A stretch of 12,500 nt of DNA from Chrysomallon squamiferum (GCA_012295275.1 CM022672.1:16223625-16236124); one strand, 5' to 3'; shown: positions 1 to 7,700, numbered from the stretch's first letter. A program made the numbers and translations. The notes: generated by a model not told the origin, from the letters alone.

Positions 1-111
1 GCTGTGTCATGGTAAACACTGAAACCAGGCGCGGGCCCAGGGGAGAACCGCACCTCTCTGACTCGTCCCTGCTTGTCACAGTTTGTTCTATTCATTCTTA
101 ACTAATGTAGA
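1..111. other. GC-rich window edge, possible end of a neighbouring exon
   Basis: Bases 27-60 are far richer in G and C than the following DNA. One + frame is open from base 3 to a TAA at 109-111 (36 codons without needing a Met). On the - strand, acceptor-like gtttcag is followed by an ATG at 10-8 in the good context accATGA, running off the window. Either could be an exon edge; neither resembles a known protein. Confidence 0.15.
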
Positions 112-190
112 CTATTTCTATACGTGCATACACATTTACACGCACGCATACACACAATCATATATCTCTGCAACGGCATGCGTTTATAAT

Positions 191-258
191 GCATACATAC
201 ATACATACATCTATACATACATACATACATTTATACATACAACATATATACATATATG
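191..258. repeat. (CATA)n microsatellite, interrupted
   Basis: CATA units with ctata, ttata and acata interruptions. Confidence 0.9.
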
Positions 259-264
259 CTTAAA

Positions 265-450
265 TTATATTTTAATATCAGCACATTTAAATGACTTTAT
301 TTTGTGAAATATTTAAGAACGAGAGAGGTTAGATATAATAATAAATAATAATAAAAATAAAATAGATAAATAAGTAAAATAAATAAATAGAAATAAAAAA
401 TAAAAATAAAAACATCTGCCCAAAACGTCTGTTGTTGTTGTATTAATAAT
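265..450 (+). repeat. Diverged dispersed repeat, copy A
   Basis: Shares an ordered series of blocks with 970-1200: ttttaata...agcaca, actttattttgt-aaatatttaag, an AATA-rich stretch with aaaatagat-aataagtaaa, and finally caaaac-gtctgttgt followed by GTT triplets. Both copies end in simple repeat. The colinear order suggests two copies of one repeat or an old local duplication rather than chance low complexity. Confidence 0.6.
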
Positions 451-888
451 AAATACATACACATACATACACACGTGTAAATAATATAGTTAACTAAACA
501 CTCAGTATCTTATTGCTTTGATTAGCTGTCTTGCTCAGTATCTCTAACCAAAGGACTGTTTAGTATTTTTTCACTGTGTGGCAATGCACATGGCTTAGAA
601 CAGTAATCACTGCTGAACTCTACAAAAGTCAACACATCTTTTTTTATTTTGTTTTATTTTTTATTGTTTTTTTTTATTATTATTATTTGTGTTTGTTTCT
701 GATTCAGAATTGACTGTGTTCACGTTTTTGTTACGCTTTGCAGTGGGGAAGATTTACACGGGTTCATTCTGAGGACACGACTTCTGCATGGTTTGTGCCG
801 AGTTCACACTCATAACGCATGCGTACTCTTTCATTCCATCGAGAACGCCAAATTTAGCATAAATAGTAATAATACCGATTTCAGTTAA

Positions 889-890
<2 letters not shown>
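451..890. other. Intergenic, mostly unique sequence
   Basis: Moderately AT-rich with a T-rich patch (640-690). The part at 735-850 is more complex in sequence and contains the 10-bp palindrome ACGCATGCGT (815-824). No gene seen. Confidence 0.4.

Positions 891-927
<37 letters not shown>
891..927. repeat. (GT)n microsatellite
   Basis: A pure 37-bp GT run, followed by imperfect GT to about 945. Confidence 0.95.
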
Positions 928-929
<2 letters not shown>

Positions 930-969
930 AGTGTGTTTGTGTGTATAGGCCTATATGATGATCAGTAAT

Positions 970-1200
970 AATTTTGTTTTAATACAAGCACAGTGTTGAA
1001 ATTACTTTATTTTGTAAAATATTTAAGGAATAAAGAAAGATGCAATACAAAATAATAATAAAAGGAAAATAGATTAATAAGTAAATGAATATATAAAAAA
1101 TTAAGAAAAACAATTACCTCCCCCCAAAAAACCCCATTAATAACAACTCCCCAAAACCGTCTGTTGTCGTCGTTGTTGTTGTTGTTATTATTATTATTAT
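970..1200 (+). repeat. Diverged dispersed repeat, copy B
   Basis: Counterpart of 265-450 on the same strand, slightly longer because of a C/A-rich insertion at 1115-1155 and a longer GTT/ATT tail. No coding capacity and no terminal inverted repeats are visible, so the element class is unknown. Confidence 0.6.
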
Positions 1201-1201
1201 A
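1162..1201. repeat. GTT/GTC to ATT trinucleotide microsatellite
   Basis: GTT and GTC units pass into ATT units. It forms the tail of repeat copy B. Confidence 0.85.
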
Positions 1202-1231
1202 CTCTCTTGGCTTTGTCCATACTATGCCTCA

Positions 1232-1252
1232 TTTTTTTTTTTTTTTTTTTTT
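1232..1252. repeat. T21 tract
   Basis: Homopolymer T run. It could be the antisense tail of a retroposed copy, but no target-site duplication is seen. Confidence 0.9.
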
Positions 1253-1385
1253 CTCTTTTGAAATGTATATTACTACGGTCATAACTCGTTATGTAAATAT
1301 AAATAACGAAGAGAGTGACGATAAAAAAAATGTTGCCATTCGTGATGATGTTCATTATTTTATCAGCAGCAAGGAGCCGTTGTTA

Positions 1386-1490
1386 AGAGGCAATATTATG
1401 TCACGTCTGAGACGCCCGTTTTGGGGAACTATTTGGACTGGGAAACAGAACAAAATGACTCACGCTAGCGCTCTAACCATTGGACTACGG
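1386..1490 (-). mobile_element. Possible tRNA-derived SINE fragment
   Basis: Read on the - strand, TAGTCCAATGG TTAGAGC resembles a tRNA D-arm/A-box. About 37 bases further on, AGTCCAAATAG is a weak match to the B-box (GGTTCRAATCC). The A-to-B spacing is about right for an internal Pol III promoter, but no cloverleaf with a paired acceptor stem can be drawn, so it is not called a tRNA gene. A degraded SINE head is the likeliest reading. Confidence 0.3.
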
Positions 1491-1676
1491 TGCTTCGTAC
1501 TGCGTTTAACACACAACTCTTTGTTAACTTACGGAAGAACTCAAGTCTTGTGTCCGTCACAGTAACCTCTTTCTGCGGGGAATGTCAGACGTTGTCCAAT
1601 GCAAGATCCTTTATTTCTTTGGCTGAAGAATTCTACTTCCGTTCTGATCATCGCTGCATTTACTGGTTCCTTTTAA

Positions 1677-1693
1677 AGGTCACGTTAAGGTCA
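1677..1693 (+). promoter_or_regulatory. Perfect DR5 nuclear-receptor element (retinoic-acid response type)
   Basis: AGGTCA at 1677-1682 and AGGTCA at 1688-1693 are separated by five bases (cgtta). Two consensus half-sites in tandem with a 5-bp gap are the classical binding site of RAR-RXR heterodimers. Further half-site-like words follow: AGGTAA at 1705-1710, TGACCC at 1714-1719, and an inverted AAGTCA/TGAACC pair at 1750-1761. The motif is seen directly; occupancy and any link to the P450 gene 8 kb downstream are inferred. Confidence 0.5.
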
Positions 1694-1795
1694 GTTAATC
1701 TCCTAGGTAAAGATGACCCAGGTTTTAAACTCCAGTTTAGAAATTAGTAAAGTCATGAACCTCGTTTTTTGTTTGATTTCTATAATTCGTCAATT

Positions 1796-1821
1796 AAAAA
1801 AAAAAAAAAAAAAAAAAAAAA
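1796..1821. repeat. A26 tract
   Basis: Homopolymer A run followed by T-rich sequence (1822-1870). No retroposon body is recognised upstream. Confidence 0.9.
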
Positions 1822-1970
1822 TTATTTTTTTCTTTTATTTAGTTTCTTATTTTTAATATTAATTTTTTTTTATTTATTTAATTACTTTCCTGCCTTTATA
1901 ACTGTTTGCTTTTGCGGTTGTTTTATTTATTTATTTTAAAGGAATTAAGAAATGAATTTTGAACAGCTTT

Positions 1971-1973
1971 TGT

Positions 1974-2013
<40 letters not shown>
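1971..2013. repeat. (GT)n microsatellite
   Basis: GT run of about 43 bp with one tt interruption near the start. Confidence 0.95.
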
Positions 2014-2016
<3 letters not shown>

Positions 2017-2215
2017 AAAACCCAACTAACTCTGTTTAAAATAAATTTTCAAAATAAGAAAAACTGTTATGGCCAGATTCAGTTTTGAAGAATTGTATGT
2101 AAGTTTTAAACAATACATAATGATTATTATATCTCTTCTAACGTTTTCTTTTAATTACATATTAACCCGTTCCAAAAATAATAAAATTAAAAGCATTTCA
2201 TATCCAAAAATAAAA

Positions 2216-2274
2216 CAGCAACAACAACTACGACAACAACAACAATAAATAAATAAATAAATAAATAAATAAAT
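2216..2274. repeat. CAA and (AAAT)n microsatellites
   Basis: CAA units with single interruptions pass into about seven AAAT units. Confidence 0.9.
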
Positions 2275-2373
2275 TTAATAATAAAGATGAAATATCGGAA
2301 AAATATCTTCTAAGTATTTAGGACGCAGTTTCAGTCATAACGAAGACAGCTGTGCAAGGGTTAACTTTAATCT

Positions 2374-2433
2374 GGGTCAGAGGTAAAAACATTATGTGTT
2401 TTGTAGATTTTTCTTTGGGTCAATTTAAGGCCA
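2374..2433 (+). promoter_or_regulatory. DR1-like and degenerate DR5-like half-site pairs
   Basis: GGGTCA-g-AGGTAA lies at 2374-2386 (DR1 spacing, one deviation from RGKTCA). GGGTCA at 2417-2422 and AGGCCA at 2428-2433 have DR5 spacing with one mismatch in the second half. The segment is less AT-rich than its surroundings. Individually these are weak sites; proximity to the DR5 at 1677 is the reason to list them. Confidence 0.25.
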
Positions 2434-2596
2434 GCGTCATACCCGAGCGAGAATGAGCACAAGAAATTATATCGATGTGCCATGAACTCGGAATAACCTC
2501 GGATAAGTTCACCTGTTGTAGGTTTCTGTGTAGCTAAAATGACATTTATAGAGAAATATATACCATAGCGTGTCTGCCTATTTTAATACGACAAAC

Positions 2597-2630
2597 TGTG
2601 TGTGTGTGTGTGTGTGTGTGGGTGTGTGTG
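2597..2630. repeat. (GT)n microsatellite
   Basis: GT run with one ggt interruption. Confidence 0.95.
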
Positions 2631-2724
2631 TATGTTGTATGTATGTCTACATGCATATAAGTAAAAAGAATTAGTGTAATTTAATTATTTATTTTATTAT
2701 TGATAATACTACTGCTATTAACAT

Positions 2725-2826
2725 TAGTAGTGGTAGTAATAGAGCAGTAGTAGTAGTAGCAGTAGTAGTAGTAGTAGTAGTAGTGGTAATAGTAATAATG
2801 ATAATAATAATAATAATAATAATAAA
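2725..2826. repeat. AGT/AAT trinucleotide microsatellite
   Basis: AGT units dominate to about 2785 and AAT units afterwards. Antisense frames here read as long Tyr runs and are repeat artefacts. Confidence 0.9.
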
Positions 2827-3087
2827 ATGTAAATAAATAAACATATAAGAAAGATTTAAAATTATTTTTCTTGTTATTATTATTATCTTCTCTTTTTTTA
2901 ACTTTCTTATCAGTCATAAAATCTAATCATAATGCCACAGTTATAAATATAATTATAAAAAATAAATTTACAAATAAATAAAATAAATAATGAACATAAT
3001 AATAAAATAATCGATAGCATGGTATAAAAATAAAATAACAATAAATGAATGAAAAAAAATATCAACATGAAAACAAAAATAAAATTA

Positions 3088-3177
3088 ATAATAATAATAA
3101 TAACAATAACAACAACAACAATAATGAATAAATAAATAAATAAAATAATAATAAACTATATATATATATATATATAT
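3088..3177. repeat. AAT/ACA/AAAT mixed repeats ending in (TA)n
   Basis: AAT, ACA and AAAT units followed by a pure TA run at 3157-3177. Confidence 0.85.
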
Positions 3178-3415
3178 GTATCGACGTAAAAATGGTATCG
3201 AATTGATAATTAATCTCTCTTTGTATCATAGTAATGGTTCTAAGTTAAAGACAAAAAAAGTTTATAAAGATATATATATAAAGACATTTTCTGGGTTATG
3301 GAATTGTTTTCTTTTGTTCTTTTTCTTCTTCTTTTTTTAAAAAATTATTTAATGGATATGTATTTATTATATATTATTTATTATGATTTATTTATTTAGT
3401 TAGTTTCTCTTTATT

Positions 3416-3422
<7 letters not shown>

Positions 3423-3450
<28 letters not shown>
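3423..3450. repeat. A28 tract
   Basis: Longest homopolymer in the window, preceded by T-rich sequence. Confidence 0.9.
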
Positions 3451-3451
<1 letters not shown>

Positions 3452-3604
3452 ATTCAAGTAAACATTAATAACAACTAAATACTGGAATTGCTTTCTAGAA
3501 GGGTAATTATATGAAATTAATATTAAAATTCCACATTCACTTACAGTGAATTTCGAATAACATTTTCAAAACCAACATTTGTTATAAAATAAAATAATTA
3601 GAAT

Positions 3605-3606
<2 letters not shown>

Positions 3607-3691
<85 letters not shown>

Positions 3692-3716
3692 TATATACAC
3701 ACACACACACATATAT
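3607..3716. repeat. (AAT)28 with adjoining (AT)n and (AC)n
   Basis: A pure AAT run of about 84 bp (3607-3690), then short AT, (AC)7 (3697-3710) and AT runs. Confidence 0.95.
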
Positions 3717-4223
3717 ATAAAATAATAAAAAATAAATAAATAAAAATAAATACACGTAATGAAATTTTTCTTTGGCTTTTTATATTTTAATTAAATGAAA
3801 TCTTTAAAAGGTTTTGGATCAAACAATAAAACATGACATTATCGGGGTCATGAACTTTTCTTTTAAATTTAAACCTTTTTTCATTTTGCTTCTTCTTTGT
3901 TTTTCTTTTAGAAATTGAATGCATTTACTCCCGGAAAATTAAAAAATTCCCACTGTCACTTAAAACAATTTGTAATTTGTTTTATTTTAAAATGTTTAAA
4001 ACTTCAGCGGATTGAGAAATTTCTCTACAAATTTACTATCATCATTATTATTATTATTATTATTATTATTCGTTAAGTAATAAAATAATTATGACGTCAT
4101 AATAAAATGTTCTAGATACGTAACCATCGCAACAATAAACATACTTCTATCTTCTCGTAATATAGTTAACACTAAGTACCTGTATTAAATAAGAATTTGC
4201 TTAATATTTCCACACAGAAATTG
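3717..4223. other. AT-rich intergenic DNA
   Basis: No gene seen. Contains the zero-gap inverted half-site pair GGGTCA/TGAACT at 3845-3856 and a CRE-like tgacgtca at 4092-4099. Confidence 0.45.
4044..4070. repeat. (ATT)n microsatellite
   Basis: Nine pure ATT units. Confidence 0.9.
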
Positions 4224-4243
4224 CTGTTGTTGTTGTTGTTGTT
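4224..4243. repeat. (TTG)n microsatellite beside the DR1 island
   Basis: About seven TTG units, ending five bases before the DR1 at 4249. Confidence 0.9.
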
Positions 4244-4248
4244 CTTAC

Positions 4249-4261
4249 TGACCTCTGACCT
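4249..4261 (-). promoter_or_regulatory. Perfect DR1 nuclear-receptor element
   Basis: On the - strand this reads AGGTCA-g-AGGTCA, the consensus for RXR homodimers and for RXR-partner, HNF4 or COUP-TF type receptors. It opens an island of half-sites that runs to about 4475. Its flanks match those of the DR1 at 7110-7122, so it may have arrived inside a dispersed repeat. Confidence 0.45.
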
Positions 4262-4362
4262 CTCCACGCCTCTTTCTCTTTTAAAGACACCTGATATGAG
4301 GGTATGAAACAAGAGCTACATAACCTGTCATAACTCTACGACTTCTAAATGGGTTTGTGTAT

Positions 4363-4496
4363 CGGTCACTTGCATTTTTTAAAAGTGACATCATCTTGGA
4401 TCCGGTCATGAAGGTCAGGTCAAATGACTGCCCTTCTCTACTAGGTCAACGACGTGACAAAGGCGGACAAAGGTTAACGGTGTCCTATATAATAAA
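4363..4496 (+). promoter_or_regulatory. Cluster of AGGTCA half-sites followed by a TATA-like sequence
   Basis: Half-sites on the + strand: CGGTCA 4363-4368, CGGTCA 4403-4408, AGGTCA 4412-4417 (3-bp gap from the previous one), AGGTCA 4417-4422 overlapping it by one base, and AGGTCA 4443-4448. A TATA-like ctatataataaa follows at 4485-4496. The island is visibly less AT-rich than its flanks. It could be an enhancer or a small promoter, but no gene is recognised just downstream. Confidence 0.3.
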
Positions 4497-4776
4497 TGAA
4501 ACTGACCACCATTTTCCAGTTTTTGAAAAAATGGACTGTATTTTTGGCTAATGTTTATTAAGACCTAATGTTGATTATCTTTTACAAAGTATATATTTGT
4601 GTGTTTGTATATGTGAGTGCTTCTTGCTGTACGCTAAACAGATATCTGTTTGGTTATATATATCTGATGTAACAACATAAAAAGAATATACCGCCGTTAT
4701 TTAATACATTTATTTTGAAATGTTTTATATGTTTATTTGAATTAGTGTTTATACATGCTTCAGGTTATATTTTATT

Positions 4777-4854
4777 ATTGTTGTTGTTGTTGTTGCTGCT
4801 GCTTTTGCTGTTGTCGTCGTTGTCATTGATATAATGTTGTAGTTACTATTATTA

Positions 4855-4913
<59 letters not shown>
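4777..4913. repeat. TTG/CTG/TCG to (TTA)n trinucleotide block
   Basis: GTT, GCT and GTC units (4777-4825) are followed by an almost pure ATT run (4847-4913, one TTTA slip near 4860). Confidence 0.9.
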
Positions 4914-4936
4914 GTTTCAGAATTTGTCATGTTCAT

Positions 4937-4941
<5 letters not shown>

Positions 4942-4991
<50 letters not shown>
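4942..4991. repeat. (GA)25 microsatellite
   Basis: A pure 50-bp GA run. Its reverse complement is the CT type found around P450 exon 1. Confidence 0.95.
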
Positions 4992-4994
<3 letters not shown>

Positions 4995-5224
4995 CAAATA
5001 CGCTGAAGGATGAATTAAGTTACTGTCTGCGTCTACCGTGTAACATTTGATGATGTAATTCTATCTCATGATACACTATGCCGCCACAACAAAAACAAAA
5101 AGGTGAATTAAAGGTTAGTGCGTCGTGAAAATTATAAATAAAATAAATAAAACAAAATAAACAAATAAAATAGAATAAAATAAACAAACAACCAATCAAC
5201 TACAAAACAACAATAACAAAACCA

Positions 5225-5277
5225 GCAATAATAATAATAATAATATATATATAAATATATAAACACACAAAAAAAAA

Positions 5278-5320
<43 letters not shown>

Positions 5321-5321
5321 C
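5225..5321. repeat. AAT, AT and (AAAT)n microsatellites
   Basis: AAT units, short AT runs, then about eleven AAAT units (5277-5321). Antisense frames give Phe/Leu/Ile/Tyr-rich peptides that are artefacts. Confidence 0.9.
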
Positions 5322-5785
5322 AATAAAAAAGCTTTGTCATTTTCAAGTGGATTTTATTTTGTACTTTATTTCCTAACATTTTCTAAATTAAACCTCGACA
5401 AGTATCTATGTAAGTTAATAATTTAAAAAGAAACAGAAGAAATTGTGTGTATGTGTGCGAGTGTGTATGCGCATGCGCATTCACCATTGCGACATAATTA
5501 ATCATAACTGAGTGAGATGTGTCATCACTGTTTAAAAACGTAAAAAGTCAAAAGCAGTTGATATTAAATGTTTCATGATAATAAGTTCTTCCAGTGTGTG
5601 AAGAAAGCAGAAAAGACCTAAAGGTATCATTAAAATTTTAACTTATCACTGCAGTGAAATACTGCACCATGCGTCATTTGATATCTGTGAAACGAGACAG
5701 AACAGGTGCATCTCACACAGAGCTGCGTTCCTTCAGTATCATAAGACTTCTGTCATAACCGAGCAGAAAATGCGTGTCAGCTCGA
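5322..5785. other. Intergenic unique sequence left of the MITE
   Basis: Moderately complex sequence with the NRF1-type palindrome at 5467-5480. No gene seen. Confidence 0.4.
5467..5480. promoter_or_regulatory. Perfect palindromic NRF1-type motif
   Basis: The 14-bp palindrome atgcgcatgcgcat contains TGCGCATGCGCA (5468-5479), the textbook NRF1 site. Two CpGs sit in otherwise CpG-poor, AT-rich DNA. It directly follows an alternating gt/gc run (5445-5466), so it may instead be a decayed (GT)n/Z-DNA-like tract. Confidence 0.3.
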
Positions 5786-6041
5786 GGCCGTAACTAGACT
5801 CTTTTTGAAATGAGGCAAAAAAAAAAAAAAAAAAAAAAAACACTTAAAAATATTTGGGTGAAGGGCCTGGGTAACCGTAGATATAAACGAATTGATTCAG
5901 TGGATATCGTTTCTATTGGAAAAGAGATTTATTTTTATATTTTTTTTAATAAAATCATTGTATCAAAAAAAAAAAAAAATAAATAAATAGTCAGTTTCGG
6001 CATAAGGTATTTGCCTCATTTGCCTCAATGTAGTTACGGCC
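5786..6041. mobile_element. MITE-like element with terminal inverted repeats (about 256 bp)
   Basis: The left end GGCCGTAACTA (5786-5796) is exactly complementary to the right end TAGTTACGGCC (6031-6041). A second inner pair, AATGAGGCAAA (5809-5819) and TTTGCCTCATT (6010-6020), is also exact, so the two ends match over about 32-34 bp with a diverged middle. The interior is non-coding and holds A tracts at 5817-5840 and 5966-5979. Size, inverted ends and lack of coding fit a non-autonomous DNA transposon. No clear target-site duplication is visible, so the exact termini and superfamily are open. Confidence 0.65.
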
Positions 6042-6292
6042 ATGCAGACCTTCATAATGGTACACATTTGGCTGTTAACCATTTCAACTTACTGACAGGT
6101 GTGATACATTATATGTTCTGTTAATGGGAAGGTTCATATTTAAATATCTTGCCGCTATTCGACAATAGTAACCTTTGTATGACATGAAGTATATTTCCTG
6201 TCTCTTAATCATTACATAAAAATAAAACGCCAATACTAAATTTTGGTGTGTACCAATCAACAAATTTTCTTCCTTCTTTTCTTCTTCTTAAC

Positions 6293-6321
6293 ATCATCAT
6301 CATCATCATCATCATCATCAC
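6293..6321. repeat. (ATC)n microsatellite
   Basis: About ten ATC units, followed by GTT/GCT-like triplets. Confidence 0.9.
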
Positions 6322-6464
6322 TGTTGTTATTGCTGTTGCTTATGTTGATGCTGAAAGATTTTTCTAAATTTGTATTCGTGTTTAACGATACAAAAAACAG
6401 AGGCAGATCTGTGATTTCTGAAAGGGGGTTTTATCAAAGTGACTTACATAACAAAGTGAAAAAA

Positions 6465-6553
6465 AAATAATAATAAAAAATAAAATAATAAATAAATAAA
6501 ATAAAATGAAGAAAACAATAATAATAGTTAAAAAAATAAATAAATAAACAAAA
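6465..6553. repeat. AAT/AAAT low-complexity stretch
   Basis: A-rich irregular AAT and AAAT units on the + strand. Confidence 0.8.
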
Positions 6554-7109
6554 ATTGCTCGGAACAAAAATAGAGATGGAAGGCAAAAGACTGCTTTAGC
6601 TAACATATTATGACTATAATACAGGTATATCTCTCAAGTTCATTGACATTTTGCTACAAATTTTTTTGGTTTGATATATAGCAAATAATAGAATGCCTAG
6701 ACTGTCAAGTTTGTACCAAAGCATGTGTCACTGCTCACAAAGTGGGTGGAGTTAAGTGTTAGTGGTTAAATCAGAAGGCGTGTCTTAAAATGTTCACGTG
6801 ATCATTCACCCAGGTTCAACAACCAAACTAAATAATTTAACCTTTTTTTTCATTATCACGGTGAGATTGTAATTAAATAAATATGTTAAATTTTATAAAA
6901 TTACAATTTTGACTAATTAATTCATCCTTAATCTTTATTAAATTGTGTTTTTATTTATTTACAATTAACGTATTAATTGATATACTGATTTGGAGACAGT
7001 TAATCAATATGCTCCATCGCATCAACTATATATATGTTCGCACACGCATGTTGTGGGTTGGTTTAGCGTGTCTGTTCCCGCCTCGATCTGAAAGGTCGGC
7101 TGCAAAGAG

Positions 7110-7122
7110 GGGTCAGAGGTCA
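7110..7122 (+). promoter_or_regulatory. DR1 nuclear-receptor element (GGGTCA-g-AGGTCA)
   Basis: GGGTCA at 7110-7115 and AGGTCA at 7117-7122 match the RGKTCA consensus with one-base spacing. Nearby are AGGTCG (7093-7098) and GGGTCA (7140-7145). It lies 2.6 kb upstream of the P450 start codon. Flanking words (aaagagg before, gtaagaacaa after) are shared with the opposite-strand DR1 at 4249-4261. Confidence 0.4.
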
Positions 7123-7532
7123 TGCCAGTAAGAACAAAAGGGTCAAAACAGTGGCCTGGCCATCCCTCTTTTTTGTTACGTAGATAATTCGAATTATAAT
7201 TATTTACCAAATAATCCAAATATGGCTTCCGTATAAAAACCTCGCTGCATTACCAATGTCCGTCAGTATATTCCGCTTCTGTTTGATTAGAGAGACTCTG
7301 TTATGCTGTAATATGCATGTTTCACCGTCTAACGAATCCCACTCTTACACCCTACTTTCACCCGATTTCGTGCCATGTATGGAATATTCAAGGTATGTCT
7401 TGTACTTTTATATTTAATAGCAAATGAAATTACTAAGAATATTTTAATTTTTATTAACAGTTTTCTTTTTGTTTTTGTTGATTTGTTGTTTGTTTTGTAT
7501 TTTTTTGTTTTTTTGTTGTTCTTTTTTAAATG

Positions 7533-7609
7533 GAATTTGAATTCGTATCCAGCACGGAAAAAAATTCAAGATTTCTTACGAATTAATATTTTAGTTAAAA
7601 TATAATTTT

Positions 7610-7640
<31 letters not shown>

Positions 7641-7700
7641 GTGTATCTATCTGTTTATTTAATCGAATTTGAATTCGTACTCAACAAATAATTTTCAAAG
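7533..7700 (+). repeat. Imperfect direct repeat flanking a (CTAT)n run
   Basis: gaatttgaattcgta occurs at 7533-7547 and again at 7665-7679, followed in both copies by loosely similar A-rich sequence ending in ttcaa-g-attt. The period is 132 bp. A (CTAT)n microsatellite lies between them. Confidence 0.55.
7611..7653. repeat. (CTAT)n microsatellite
   Basis: Seven and a half pure CTAT units (7611-7640) followed by imperfect units. Confidence 0.95.

Larger units (their letters stand above)
1253..1795. other. Intergenic island with SINE-like stretch and DR5
   Basis: A higher-complexity stretch between T21 and A26 tracts. Open frames of up to 133 codons here start in triplet repeats or poly-T, match nothing recognised and show no paired splice sites, so no gene is called. 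Confidence 0.4.
1822..3600. other. AT-rich intergenic DNA
   Basis: Apart from the microsatellites and the half-site island at 2340-2435, this is A/T-rich low-complexity DNA. The stretch 2300-2580 is the only part resembling unique sequence. No gene seen. Confidence 0.5.
4497..5224. other. Intergenic DNA with triplet and GA repeats
   Basis: No coding region is recognised. The 64-codon frame over 4357-4551 spans the half-site island and has no family resemblance. The sequence at 4992-5110 is ordinary unique-looking DNA. Confidence 0.45.
6042..7610. other. Intergenic DNA between the MITE and the satellite
   Basis: Includes ATC and AAAT repeats, a CACGTG E-box at 6795-6800, the DR1 at 7110-7122 and a more complex segment at 7220-7380 of unknown role. 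Open frames of up to 76 codons are low-complexity or overlap on both strands, and none is recognisable. Confidence 0.45.

Noticed and set aside
1440-1490. Functional tRNA gene on the - strand
   Set aside because: No seven-base-pair acceptor stem, anticodon stem or proper T-arm can be drawn.
1164-1565. 133-codon open frame on the + strand
   Set aside because: Begins in GTT/ATT triplets and poly-T giving Leu and Phe runs; the rest overlaps the SINE-like stretch on the other strand and resembles no protein.
1490-1747. 85-codon open frame over the DR5 island
   Set aside because: Short, unrecognised, overlaps the preceding frame and includes the regulatory half-sites; no splice partners.
2681-2917. 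Tyr-rich 78-codon frame on the - strand
   Set aside because: Translation of AGT/AAT microsatellites.
4092-4099. CRE-like tgacgtca
   Set aside because: A single 8-bp palindrome is expected by chance at this length; noted only within the intergenic entry.
4357-4551. 64-codon open frame over the half-site island
   Set aside because: No domain or family resemblance; length is within chance for a less AT-rich island.
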